A model generated the notes under the pieces. It ran no database searches and had not been told where the DNA came from. It was given only the letters and a program-made list of their open reading frames with translations. Positions 54,150 to 64,000 of a DNA stretch of 64,000 bases are shown piece after piece. Numbering within the stretch: the first letter of the stretch is position 1; each line of letters starts with the position of its first letter. Position numbers and translations under genes: made by a program. Source of the DNA: Areca catechu (lineage: Eukaryota; Streptophyta; Magnoliopsida; Arecales; Arecaceae); contig CM038053.1 in assembly GCA_021397845.1 (NCBI GenBank), forward strand, positions 86,675,157 to 86,739,156, given 5' to 3'.

Positions 54150-54714
54150 CCCTACTTATGGATGAACCGACTGAAACTGAACCCAAACCCATTGTTGAAC
54201 CTGAGGAAGACTTGAAGGTTGAACCCATTGAAAATCTAGGAAAGAAACTCTCATGAGCCCATTAAAGAATTGAAAGAAAGCATCTATGAGTCAAGTTTAG
54301 TAGAAGATGGGCCCAAGGGTGAAATCATTGAGGAATCCCAGGAAATGATCCTGAACCCACTACAAAATTTGAAGAGGAAATGACTGAGCCAGGATCACAT
54401 CTAGTAAATAAACATGAGGATTCACCAATCTTTTCAACAGAGTTCAGGAACCAACCCTTAATGAACCGATCCAAAGAGAACATCCTCAAGAGATGGTTGA
54501 AGCTCGGAAAGAAATTGAGGATGAAGTTCTTGATGAGTTACCTGATCAATTTCCACCCCTGGGTGACATCCATCATACTATAGACATGGTCCCAGGATCC
54601 TCTTTAACAGACCTTCCTCACTGTGCGATTGACCCTAGCAAGCCCCAAGATCTACCGGAACAAGTGGACCATATGACACCTATAGAACGATGCCCAATTT
54701 TAAGGTCATCCTGA
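54150..54714 (+). pseudogene. G5 acidic linker up to the RT edge
   Basis: EPKPIVEPEEDLKVEPIENL, then EEEMTEPGSHLVNKHEDSPIFST (a relative of the G2 acidic frame), then the frame 54493-54714 with EIEDEVLDELPDQFPPLGDIHHTIDMVPGSS and an LPEQVD stretch. This is the protease-RT linker and the first residues of RT. RT motifs do not follow. Confidence 0.6.
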
Positions 54715-55085
54715 ATAACCCAGGTATGTTTTATGTTTCCATAAGCCACCCAAGACTCTGATTCCTATTTCCTACCCTTCCTGAACCCTCTCACATTTCT
54801 AGAGCCATGGGGTTACATTTTATTTAGATTAGCAAAATGCGTGACTCCTTAGAGCCCATCCCTTTTGCCCTCTACTTCTGGTATACTTTATGGCATTTGC
54901 TAGGGATCCTTAATAATTTTTCTTGTGCATACCAAACTAGGGTCAAACCTAGAGAGTCAAAAGTCTGTTAGGTTTAGACCCTAGGAGTCCAATAAATTTT
55001 GTTCTCAATAAGATTGCATTATTGAGTTTGCATTTTGCATCATGTTAGGATTATGCATTAAATACAATTTTTAAAATAATTTGGC
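54715..55085 (+). pseudogene. G5 copy of the shared unknown module
   Basis: DSYFLPFLNP, FLEPWGYIL, then FYFWYTLWHLLG....FSCAYQTRVKPRES over shifted frames, then a tail with CCAATAAATT. It is very close to G2. Confidence 0.55.
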
Positions 55086-55575
55086 TGATACCCGAAAGTG
55101 AGCCAAAGAGTTTGAGATAAGGAATTTTGTAATGATTAGGCTCCGGCCTGAACGGTTTCCACCGGAACCGTTAAGAAGCTTCATGCTCATGGGGCAGGTC
55201 CCTTTAAAGCGATTAGGAGAATGGGCCCTAATTCCTATGTGCTAGAATTATCTCCGGATTATTGAATTAGCTCGACATTTAATATCTCTGACTTAGTTGT
55301 GTATAGAGAACCCGTAACATACCCAGTAAGCCGTTTGAGCCTGACCTCCCTTTTGAGAGTGAACCTGAACCTGAGTGTCCACCTCCAAATATACCTGAGC
55401 AAGGAGAGCGGATCGAGCGTATCCTGGATGACCAAACCATCACTACCCGGGGCAAGGGCTACCAGTGTTACCTGGTCTGATGGCAAGGCCGAACCGAATT
55501 CGATGACTCGTGGATCACACGGGAGGACTTGCAGCACATCGACCCTGACATCTTAGAGAGGTATCAAAGCCAAGC
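55086..55575 (+). pseudogene. G5 integrase tail and chromodomain
   Basis: LADTRK-AKEFEI, VMIRLRPERFPPEP, KKLHAHGAGPFKAI (GPY-like), NSYVLELSPDY, a stop, DLVVYREP, then IERILDDQTITTRGKGYQCYLV, a TGA, and WQGRTEFDDSWITREDLQHIDPDILERYQSQ. Two in-frame stops and a shift. Confidence 0.72.
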
Positions 55576-55583
55576 TAACCCTT

Positions 55584-55600
55584 ACTCGACAGGGTCGAGT
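55584..55600. other. 3' terminal stem-loop of G5
   Basis: ACTCGAC-AGG-GTCGAGT, perfect arms, 20 bases before the 3' LTR. Confidence 0.65.
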
Positions 55601-55620
55601 TCCTCTCATAGCGGAAAAAC

Positions 55621-56945
55621 TGGTGTGGGCACCAGATCCGACAGAGGCTCCTCAACCCTTTGTGGATCTCAGATTAGGGTTCCCCTTCTATGAGTCCTGT
55701 AATAAGGCCTTGAGCCAAAGCAATTTCATAATTTCTTGTCAAAGTTTGTTTAGTCCTGTACCTTGACCAATTTGGGTAAAGTTAGGTCATGAGTCCTGTA
55801 TTTGTTCGAGTCTGAGTTTGGACTGGGCCCAAGCCCAATTGAAATCACCCGGGCTTTCTTGACCAAGTCAAGTACTTGTGGGCCAACCCACCCCTTCCAC
55901 TTGGAATAATGCCAACTCAGGTGCCACCTCAGCTACCTACGTGGCCCACATCAGTTGCCACTTGGGCATCCAAGGAGGGAAACAAGGTGGCGCCCTCATG
56001 CTTTCCAATACATGCCATGCCCCTTGCCGTTTTCTCTTGGGCGACATTGGAAGGAAGAAACACCATCCCCACTTCCCTCCCCCACATCACGCCTTGATCC
56101 ATCAAAAGAGGGCGTTGAAGATCGTTGAAGAGGACCAAGCCACAAAGCAAGCCCCTTCCAAGCCTTCTCCCCAAAGTGTTCATGCAAGGATGGAAGGTCA
56201 AAGGACACACTCCCCTCTCCAAGCCCTCAACTATGTAATGCCAAGGAGCTCTCCACTTGGTCGGCCTTGAAAATCCAAGAAATGGTGTTGAAGAGTCCAG
56301 GGAACACATCCCTTCAAGCAATCCATACCCCACGCTTTCTCTCCAAAATGAGCATGCGAATGAAGGAAGTCAAGAGACCAATCCCCCTCTCCAAGCCTTC
56401 CCACATGCCACGCCCAATCCAAGTCTTTTGGTCGGCCAAAGAGAAGAGATGATGAAAATTTTGGGCACCACCCAAGAAAGCTTGTAATTTGGTTTCATTT
56501 GAATTTCTTTAAAGGACCCAATCCCTCCCTTGTAGAGCTATTGAATGATTAATGAAAAAAAAAAGATTGAGTTTTCTATCCTCCAACCATTGTCTCCTAG
56601 ACTTGGTTTGAGTGGAGTTGCCTTCGTCCCAGGGACGTCGAGAGGTGTGAGGCCACTTGTCCGTCGTCCCACGACGTCGCGAGTCCTTCGTCCTCCTGGA
56701 CATCTAGTGGTGTGAGGCCACATTCCTTCATCCTCCGTGACATCACGGGGTGCAAGGCCCCAAGTTATCTCTAACTTTGACTTCGGAATCCAGCCGGACA
56801 TCGGGCTCGAAGCCCCTTCTCAACTCCATCTCAATTCCTTTCCGTGCATCTCCACATCTCACTAATCCTTCTTTTGTTTGCCTACAGGTCCTCCCTGGCA
56901 TCTCAGGCATCGGAGACAGTCAGCTTTGCCATTGCGACCTCCCGA
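55621..56945 (+). repeat. 3' LTR of G5, truncated
   Basis: It matches 51097 to about 52447 and stops at CCTCCCGA, where an inverted LTR begins. Confidence 0.88.
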
Positions 56946-56995
56946 TGGCAAAGTCGACTGTCTCCGGTGCCCGAGATGCCAGGGAGGACCTGTAG
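56882..56995. repeat. Fold-back joint between two inverted LTRs
   Basis: Arms 56882-56931 and 56946-56995 are about 50 bases each, with few mismatches, around a 14-base spacer. The inverted match continues, less closely, through both LTRs. Confidence 0.88.
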
Positions 56996-58227
56996 ATAAA
57001 CAAAATAAGGATCAGCAAAATGGGGAGATGCACGGAAAGGAACTGTGATGGGGTTGAGAAGGGTCTTCGAGCCCGGTGTCCGGCTGGATTCTGAAGTCGA
57101 AGATGGAGATAACTTGGGGCTTCGCACCCCGTGATGTCCCGGAGGATGAAGGATTGTGGCCTCACACCACACGACGTCCAGGAGGATGAAGGATTCGCGA
57201 CGCCATGGGGCGACGGACAGGTGGCCTCAGACCACTCGAGGTCCCTGGGGATGAAGGCAACTTCACTCAACCCTAGCCTAAGAGACAATGGTTGGAGGAT
57301 AGAAAACTCAAACATTTTTTCATTAATCATTCAATAGCTTTACAATGGAGGGATTGGGTCCTTTAAATAGGAACCCAAGGCCCATTCGAATTTCAAATGA
57401 AACAAAAATACAAACTTTCTGGGTGGGCGCCAAAAGCCTTGACTTTCTCCTTTCTTTGGCTACCAAAGGGACCTTGGATTGGGTGTGGCATGATGCATGG
57501 CTTGGAGTGAGGTTCTTGGTGCCTTGAACTTGGTAAAAATCTCCTTGGTTTTGGAAGAAGGCATGAAGAGGGGCTTGGAGCAAGGCATGTTCTTCCCCCT
57601 TCCTTTGTTGGTGTTCTTTCTTTGGTACAAGGCTTGACAAGGGGAGTGTTAGGTGGAGGCATCCAAGGCTCTTGTCTTTTCCTTCCAAGAGGTTGAAGCA
57701 AATTAGGAAGAAGGATTGATTGGAGAGCTTGAAGTAAGGGATTTGAATTCCCTCCATTATCTTCCATAGAATTCTTCCTTGGCTGACCACCCTAACATGG
57801 AAATTAGCTTGATGGGGGGAAGGGACAAAGGCTTGACCCAAGTGATGTGGTCCTCCCCATTGGGCGTCCTTGCATGCCACGTGTGCTGCTCACATGGCGA
57901 GATGTTATGGCGCCATGTAGGATGCATAAGTGGGCCCTGAGTTGACTTGGCTTCTTTCCTTACTTGCTTCCAAGGAGACTAAATCTTAAGACCCACTCTT
58001 GCAATGGACCCATACTTCTAAGAGACTCAGACTAGACTCGATTTATGACTCGACTTAGTACAGGACTCAATTTGACCTAATTGGTCAAGGTACAGACTCA
58101 ATTTAAAGCAAAAGACAATTACAAATTTGAGGCTCGAAGCCTTATTACAAGACACAAAGAAGTGGAACCCTAATTTGAGATCCATAGAGGGTTGATGAGC
58201 CTCTGTTAGATCCTGGTGCCCACACCA
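56946..58227 (-). repeat. Truncated LTR in reverse orientation, mosaic of G2-like and G5-like parts
   Basis: On the minus strand it starts TGGTGTGGGCACC at 58227. The first about 750 bases follow the G2 LTR (CATGGCGCCATAAC region, the CCTCCACCT and CACTCC phrases). From about 57370 downward it follows the G5 LTR (GGACCCAATCCCTCC, ATTGAATGATTAATG, the GGTGTGAGGCC repeats). It is cut at the same LTR position as the G5 copy it faces. The frames at 56903-57880 lie inside it. Confidence 0.8.
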
Positions 58228-58367
58228 TGTTTCCAACTCCAACCTCGACCCGGAGGGGGTTCAGTCTGGGGAGGAAGTCTAAGTTGAAGGTCTCCAATCC
58301 CAACCTAAGTCGATGAAGTCCTTACTGCACAGATTGACAAGCTGCTTCAATCCTTGTGTTGGTCCCC
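58228..58367. other. Unassigned 140 bases between the inverted LTR and copia B
   Basis: It does not continue copia A nor match a visible LTR. One frame reads VDEVLTAQIDKLLQSL, which could be gag-like coiled coil, but this is a guess. Confidence 0.3.
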
Positions 58368-59428
58368 TGTTGGAAATTGTATCCCAAAGCCAATCGCCTG
58401 GGTTATAGGCGGTTAAGCTCAGTATTGTACTCTTTCTATGAATTAATAAAATATTTTTTATAGGCAGCTCATCATATTTTGAATTTCCCTGAAATGAACT
58501 CTTTCCATGTGATGAAGTCCTTAGGACTACACTGACTTCGATACAGAGAGGATGTATCGAGTGGTCCTTAAACCCTATTCACAACCAAAGGATATATTGT
58601 ACTGACGGCAATATATCAAGTATAGGTTGTTGTAGTTCACATCGTTTGGTTGTCCTCTTGACCAAATGAGTGTGGTGACACTGATGTGATCTACAAGTGG
58701 GATATGTGATATCTCATTGAACGTGACTCCGTGCAGCCCTTTCTGCCAAAGGGATACTCACGATTGGATATGGGTATATGTGTCCCTTGACCTGAGGTCA
58801 TCACGGTAGCTTGCAAGCAACTCCCTGTGCTTTGGTGCTGGACTACCCGGATTTCTAATCCGGTGATGGAAGGTTTCTGGGTACAGGCAAGTACTTGTAG
58901 AGCAGTGATGGACCAAGATGGAATTGACCTGTCTAAACAGTTTGGATTGAATGTCTCGCAGTATCTCAATTTAGCAAATCCTCGACGGGGTTGTCCTAGT
59001 GAGGAGTCACTGGGCTTGCGAGGTTGATACACGTAGTCGACTGACTCAGTCTGGGTTGGCAGCCCATTCTCAATCATCCTGAGCATTAGAGGTCAAAGAG
59101 ATGAATTATACGGTAACCATATGCCACAGGTTTGATAGTTTACTCCCGCATCTTCGACCTTTCCAGACGCCGGGACCCATTGCTAGATGGTTTCCCGTGC
59201 TGGTACTAGAATTGTTCTAGTGCTACCGTTTAGGTTCGAACCTATGAGGTCACACGCCACAGAGGATTACTCTCTGATCCGGATACCGATTTCGATTGAG
59301 AATCATCTCGGTTTTATGGTCACGGTATTTTTTTCTGAGCACTCTTTTCCCCATCTTTCCCTTGTCTGTGTCAACCGAAAATTTTTCTGGGCTGACCTGG
59401 ACTGCACCAGGATTTTATTGAATCAGTT

Positions 59429-59600
59429 TTGAATTGATTCGGAGTTCGTTTTGGCCTTCAATTGGTTGTGAACCAATTTTAATCCCTTGAACCAATTTTC
59501 TTGGGTTTGAATCGGTTCAATTGGATTGAACCATCACTTGGTTTAAAAGGATTTGGACCGGTTAATTGAACTAGCATTTGCTTTTCTACCGTGTAACCGG
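59429..59600. repeat. Cluster of AATTGGTT/AACCAATT and AACCGGTT motifs in the copia B LTR
   Basis: It contains a perfect hairpin AATTGGTT-GTG-AACCAATT (59460-59478), then GAACCAATTTT, AATCGGTTCAATTGG, TTGAACC, GACCGGTTAATTG and TAACCGGTTTA. It occupies the part of the LTR where copia A has its GTCGACAC palindromes. Confidence 0.65.
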
Positions 59601-59782
59601 TTTACACATTGAAATCCAAGCGCATGGAAACCAAAACGACCAAACAAACCATACATCGCTGGGCGTCTCTTCCTCTCCCCCACCTGCTGCTTTAAACCTT
59701 GTATAATGGATGTTTAATTGGGAGAACGGCAACGCTACCTCTTGATTTCCCGGCCTCCCTGCCTTTCCCTTTTCCCTGTTGT

Positions 59783-59792
59783 CTTTATAAAC
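59783..59792 (+). promoter_or_regulatory. TATA box of the copia B LTR
   Basis: CTTTATAAAC, preceded by a C/T-rich stretch, as in copia A. Confidence 0.48.
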
Positions 59793-60469
59793 AGCTATAC
59801 CCTTTTCAGCGAACAAGAGGAATAGCAAGTTTAAACCGGGCGTTGTTCTTCTTTTTGAAAGGCTGAGTGAGATCTTTCATTTTGAGAAATCATTCCTTCA
59901 TTCCATTGAGTATTCTTTGGGCTGGGTTTTAGAGTGTTTGAGGGAGAGAAACAAGGCCATTTCCTTTGTTGTTTCTTGTGCTCAAATCTGCACTGCAGCA
60001 AAGGTGTGTTGCTGCCATCTACCTGTGAACATGTCTCCTTCCAGCGGCTAGCACCGCGCTTGAAGGCGGATCCGAGAGCCCCAGGTGTGTCTCCCCTCTA
60101 GAGGGAGTACTCTTCTACTCCTGGGAGCAAGCAAGGTGAGCCGGATTTGCTGCTGTTGCTCCAAACACGAAGAAAGAAGCTGCTATCCTATTATGCAGCA
60201 AACTTCTGGCAGCAGATTTTGGGTGAATTGTACATCGTTTTTGCTATTTTTTGCTTGCAGATCTCGGTGGAAAAACGAAGACCACTTCATCCCCTTGCTG
60301 TAGCTTCGATTCGGGAGGAAACTGAGGTCCGGAAGGTGGTATTTGGATGATGTTTTGAAAGCTCAAAACAGGGTATCCCACGGTCCAAGGAGGAAGAAGG
60401 TTGGAATAGATTTATTCCAGCAATTCCAGCCTATTCCAAGTTTTATTCCTGAGTTATTCGAGGCGGAAT

Positions 60470-60479
60470 AAAGGTATGG
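60470..60479 (+). other. Splice-donor-like site in the copia B LTR
   Basis: TAAAG-like AAAG|GTATGG with the cut after 60473, identical in its core to copia A (6294-6303). Confidence 0.48.
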
Positions 60480-60706
60480 AAAATTTTTTTTTTTTTAATC
60501 ATGCATAAATAGATTTATTTGTTTAATATTTGTAAATATTTTATATTATCATACATGCCTACATGCAACATGATAGGTTAGGTTCTAGGCGGAGCAGTTT
60601 TCGCTGCGAGAATTTTTAAAAAAGATTTAAAATCTATTCTGCTCCCGTTGCTGTTTGCATGCCTAGTGTAGGATCATGTCAAACCACCTGCACCTATTTC
60701 TTTCAG

Positions 60707-60719
60707 TGGTATCAGAGCC
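60707..60719 (+). other. Primer-binding site of copia B
   Basis: TGGTATCAGAGCC, exact, one base after the LTR. Confidence 0.92.
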
Positions 60720-62228
60720 AGGTTGCATGTGTAATCTATTCCTGTATGCATGTTTATAATTAAAAATTATTTAATCTATATATGTATCCTGATTTATTTT
60801 GGAACCTAGTTGAGACCTTCACCATGACCGTGTGTTTTGACACGATGCGGATCATCTGTGTTGGCCTCTTCAGAAGGATCCTTAAAGAATATTAAAATTA
60901 AAAAGGTTTTAATTTGTTGATACATGTTTTTAGGCATGTTTTATATTGGATATAAAATATTTGTAAAATTTTGAATCTAGATGCATGATTAGTTATGTAA
61001 AATTGTTTTACATAGTGACTTAATTAAAATTATTTTAATTAAGTGTTTGGCTTATTAAAATTTTTTTTAGGTTATGAAATCTAATACAATTTGCATAAGC
61101 CATTTGGGCTTTAAATTGGGGTTAGCTGACTAGTTGGTCCTTAAATGGGTTAGACCTAAGTTTAGTTGAATGGATAATAAGAAGATTAAACAAAAGTGTT
61201 TAAGGCCCTTCTTTAGAACTATCTAATAGTTAGATTAGTTGATAGTTCATCTAAAAATGGATCTAATTAGTGGCTCAGTGGATGCCCAAGTCTTTAGGCA
61301 AGTCTGATCGAGTCTGGTAAAACCGACTTGTGTCGAGGTAGGTTTGGCATTGTGATCATGGTTGTATGAGGCTACCTCTTTCCTGGCCAACTTGGTTGGT
61401 ATCTAGGAAAGATGGTTAATGGCGGATACTCATCCATGATCTCACCTACCTAGCTAGTCGTGTCGACCAGAACTGATTGGAAAAGCTCATGACTCAAGTT
61501 AGCCCATGTTACCCAGGGTTGATCGGTCTGACTGATCTATAGGTGCCCATGGATCAATTGTTGATTTATTTCAACCCTCCTGGAATCTGATTGATTCAGT
61601 GGGAGGATGATCCATGTCCTTATCTCTTTCTTCTGTCACAATTAAAAATTCTCTAAAATTTTTAGGTCCTTAAAAAGACTAAGTCAAGGTGTTGACAGTG
61701 TCTTAGCCATCCATTAAGTTGGATAGAATGTGTCCACTAGCTTGGTGTGTATCGGCAGTTCCATAGAACGGGTGTACATCCGGCGATTGGAATTTCTATC
61801 TGATCGATGATGGTTCAGTGCAACCTCCTTAACGGGACAAGGTGGGCCGACCATAGTCATGCTTGGTCTTTAGTTAGCTGGAAGCATGGATTTGTCATTT
61901 TAATGGTTAGACCTAACCAAAGACCTGCAATAGGAGGCCCCTAGGTCGATTGGGGTGTTCTCTGGGGAAAAATGAAATACTGAAAATTGTTTAGGGAAAC
62001 AATTGATTTACGAACCTACCTTTAGGCTCGTATGGGTGAGCTGGCCATAGTCGGGCTCATCATGCGAGGCCTATTGGATTTCAGTACCCACTTGAAAAAG
62101 TGTTTTCACGGAATCGAGTTAGAGGCTACCAATCTGAAAAATTAATGGGAGAAACCTTTAGACTAAAGTCCAAGTCTTTTGGTTAAATTATTAATTCATA
62201 CACTAATTTGGTCTTATTTTCTTTTCAG
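60720..62228 (+). other. Leader of copia B, ending in an acceptor-like site
   Basis: No gene. Homologous in order to the copia A leader but without its GTCGACAC cluster. It ends in a long pyrimidine tract and TTTTCAG directly before the gag ATG. Confidence 0.7.
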
Positions 62229-63060
62229 ATGTCTTCAAATTTATCGCTCTGGTCACTTCTCGATAACAAGAAGTTAAAGGGTCGCAACTTTGATAGTTGG
62301 TATCGAAGATTGAGAATCATTCTGGAGCATGAACGGATCCTCTATGTGTTAACGGATCCGGCACCTGAAATCGCTCCGCTAATGCACGGAGTGCGATCAG
62401 AGACGCCTATCTGAAGTGGGTCTCTGATCGGACTACTGTCCGGTGCATTATGTTAGCAACGATGAACGACGAGTTCAGTCTCAAATTCGAGAGGCCCAAC
62501 CTGATGAAATCTTACAAAGTTGAAGGAATCCTTCGGCATCCCGGATGATGTAGAACGGTACAAAGTGTCTTGTGCCATCTACAACTCCAAGATGCCCAAG
62601 TGGTTCAGTCACTGAACATGTATTGTACATGATCGAGCTGATTGAAAAATTGGGCAAACTCGGATGCCCCTTGCACGAGCAGCTCGGCAAGGATGTTATC
62701 CTGAATTCTCTTCCCTCCTCCTATCTTGATTTCTCGATCATTATAGAATGAATAAGCCTGCAGTCAACTACCATGGTCTTTTGGATTGCTGCAGACTTTG
62801 AGAAAGACCACCAACTAAATAAGGGGGTGGTGAATTTAGTGGGAGGTAGTAGAGGTCGTCGTCCCTTTAAGAAAGGGAAGAAGTAAACAAAAAAAAGGGA
62901 AAGAAGGTGCAGAACGCTCCGGCCCTAGTCAGACCAGGAAGTATAAGGCTGATCAGTCTTCTGCAGAGTGTTTCTACTACAAGAAGAAGGGACATTGGAA
63001 GAGGAACTGTCCTCTTTATATTGCACCCCTTGATTCGAACAGGCCGAGGAAGCAAAAATC
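62229..63060 (+). pseudogene. Copia B gag
   Basis: It starts M-SSNLSLWSLLDNKKLKGRNFDSWYRRLRIILEHERILYVLTDPAPEI, close to copia A gag. Shifts occur near 62390, 62450 and 62600. Nucleocapsid near 62960-63015 reads C-x2-Y-x4-H-x4-C, so the second Cys of the zinc knuckle is Tyr. In A the His and last Cys are changed instead. Confidence 0.8.
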
Positions 63061-63475
63061 TGCTGAACAAGGTATTTATATGATAAAACTTTGTAATTAC
63101 TCTATTGTTGATACTGCTAACTGGGTATTAGATACTGGTAGTCCAATTCACGTTTGTAATTCATTACAGGGACTTCTAGTTAGCAAAAGATTTGAAGATG
63201 GAGAATAGTTTCTGAGCGTCGGGAATGGAAATCGTGTTTCAGTACTGGCGGTCAGAGTCTTGCGTCTTGTCTTTGAGTCTTGTACTGTCGAACTAGTCGA
63301 CTATCACTATTATCCTAGTTTCATTATGAGCATAATCTCTGTAGGCCTTTTGGCCATTGTGGTTTTGAACTATCAATAAAGGAGATTTTTGCAATGTTAT
63401 TTGAGTAACTCTGTTATAATGAAAGCTAGATTAAATAATATCATATATGTACTATCACGGCCTTTTAGTGTAATG
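63061..63475 (+). pseudogene. Copia B aspartic protease
   Basis: NWVLDTGSPIHVCNSLQGL with the DTGS site near 63130, an intact Trp where copia A has a stop, then FEDGE and a TAG, ISVGLLAI, and IIYVLSRP. Broken by a stop at about 63207 and a shift near 63350. Confidence 0.78.
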
Positions 63476-64000
63476 TACACTTCTAGCAAACGCCCAAGAC
63501 TAGATAACGTCAACGATTTGTGTTTTTGGCACTATAGGCTGGGTCATATTAACCAAAATAGGATAAACAAGATGTGAGGAGATGGACTCCTCGAGGTCAG
63601 TGATTCTGAATCACTGCCCACTTGTGAATCCTGTTTACTTGGTAAAATAACCAAGTCACTTTTACTAGAAAGGTGAACGAGCTACAGAACTTCTAAGTCT
63701 AATACATACTGATGTAATGAATCGATGGCAGTTAGTGCCAAAGGAGGATACAAATATTTCATTACTTTTACAGACGACTTTTCAAGGTTCGGTTATGTCT
63801 TCTTAATGAGACATAAGTTTGAGTCGTTTGAAATGTTCAAACGATACCGTAATGAAGTAGAAAAGCAAATTGGAAAAAGTATTAAAACCCTTAGATATGA
63901 TTGAGGTGGTGAATACTTATCAGGTGAATTTTTGACATATCTGAGGAGAATGGAATTCTTCTCAGTGGACTCCTCCAGAAACACCACAGTTGAATGGTGT
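63476..64000 (+). pseudogene. Copia B integrase, N-terminal part, running off the window
   Basis: DNVNDLCFWHYRLGHINQNRINKM (pre-integrase), CESCLLGK (zinc-binding Cys pair), then YKYFITFTDDFSRFGYVF with the second catalytic Asp region, and the GGEYLSGEF-like stretch. The sequence stops within the PPETPQLNGV text. Stops at 63575 and later. RT, RNase H and 3' LTR are outside the window. Confidence 0.78.

Larger units (their letters stand above)
51097..56945 (+). mobile_element. G5: pol-less chromovirus derivative nested in copia A RNase H, 3' LTR truncated
   Basis: 5' LTR 51097-52839, interior 52840-55620, and 3' LTR 55621-56945 which lacks about 420 bases and joins an inverted LTR. The left flank CCACT (51092-51096) is not repeated at 58228, and copia A does not resume there, so the right side has been rearranged. 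Confidence 0.85.
58368..60705 (+). mobile_element. 5' LTR of copia element B
   Basis: 2338 bases, TGTTGGAAATTG ... TATTTCTTTCA, followed by a primer site. It is homologous to the copia A LTR but about 560 bases longer and with a different short-repeat region (59429-59600). TATA box at 59783, donor-like site at 60473. Frames at 58691-60350 show no domain. Confidence 0.82.

Noticed and set aside
55876..56487. Frames of up to 134 codons on both strands
   Set aside because: They recur at 51353-51969 because both stretches are G5 LTR; no domain and no conserved frame.
58368..60705. Reading this LTR as the 3' LTR of copia A
   Set aside because: It is followed by a primer-binding site, leader and gag, so it is a 5' LTR; it also differs strongly from the A LTR.

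Overview
This window reads as repeat-rich nuclear DNA of a flowering plant, most likely a monocot. The evidence is Ty1/copia and Ty3/gypsy retrotransposons of plant type, primer-binding sites matching plant initiator tRNA-Met (TGGTATCAGAGC), and chromodomain-bearing chromoviruses. A palm-like genome is my best guess from the overall LTR style, but that is weak. I see no host gene, tRNA, rRNA, CRISPR or bacterial feature. Every coding stretch belongs to a retroelement, and nearly all are broken by stops or frameshifts.

Layout. 1-2772: copia-type LTR remnants, minus-strand then plus-strand. 2773-4735: relic pol of a Tat-type Ty3/gypsy element, cut by copia element A (5' LTR 4736-6516). A is split into three visible pieces: 4736-7870, 16363-19793 and 50094-51096. 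Into A went a minus-strand chromovirus Gm (7871-16362, TSD TATTA), a plus-strand chromovirus derivative G1 (19794-50093, TSD TCAAG) and G5 (from 51097). The 3' LTR of G1 was hit by a mini-element NA (24828-27310, TSD GGCAC/GGCGC), by G2 (27768-40591, TSD TTCAG) and by the near full-length chromovirus G4 (40922-49763). The 3' LTR of G2 was hit by G3 (33727-40070, TSD TCCAC). G5 ends in a fold-back of two truncated LTRs (55621-58227). After 140 unassigned bases, a second copia element B begins (58368 to the window end). The deepest stack is Tat > copia A > G1 > G2 > G3.

How the parts relate. G4 and Gm carry the full gag, protease, RT, RNase H, integrase and chromodomain order. G1, G2, G3 and G5 keep gag pieces and the integrase-tail/chromodomain end, but lack the RT to integrase core. 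In its place they share a short module that I do not recognise. NA keeps only LTRs, primer site and a 3' stem-loop around about 1.2 kb of C-rich cargo.

Most interesting signals: (1) hairpins in the chromovirus 5' leaders whose stems change in a compensatory way between elements; (2) an inverted repeat just before the 3' LTR that survives even in NA; (3) the shared module of the pol-less elements; (4) in both copia elements, a splice-donor-like site in the LTR and an acceptor-like site directly before the gag ATG, implying a leader intron that contains the primer site; (5) a G2 LTR that has swallowed an older primer-binding site. LTR pairs differ mostly by one-base indels, so some frameshifts may be assembly errors.
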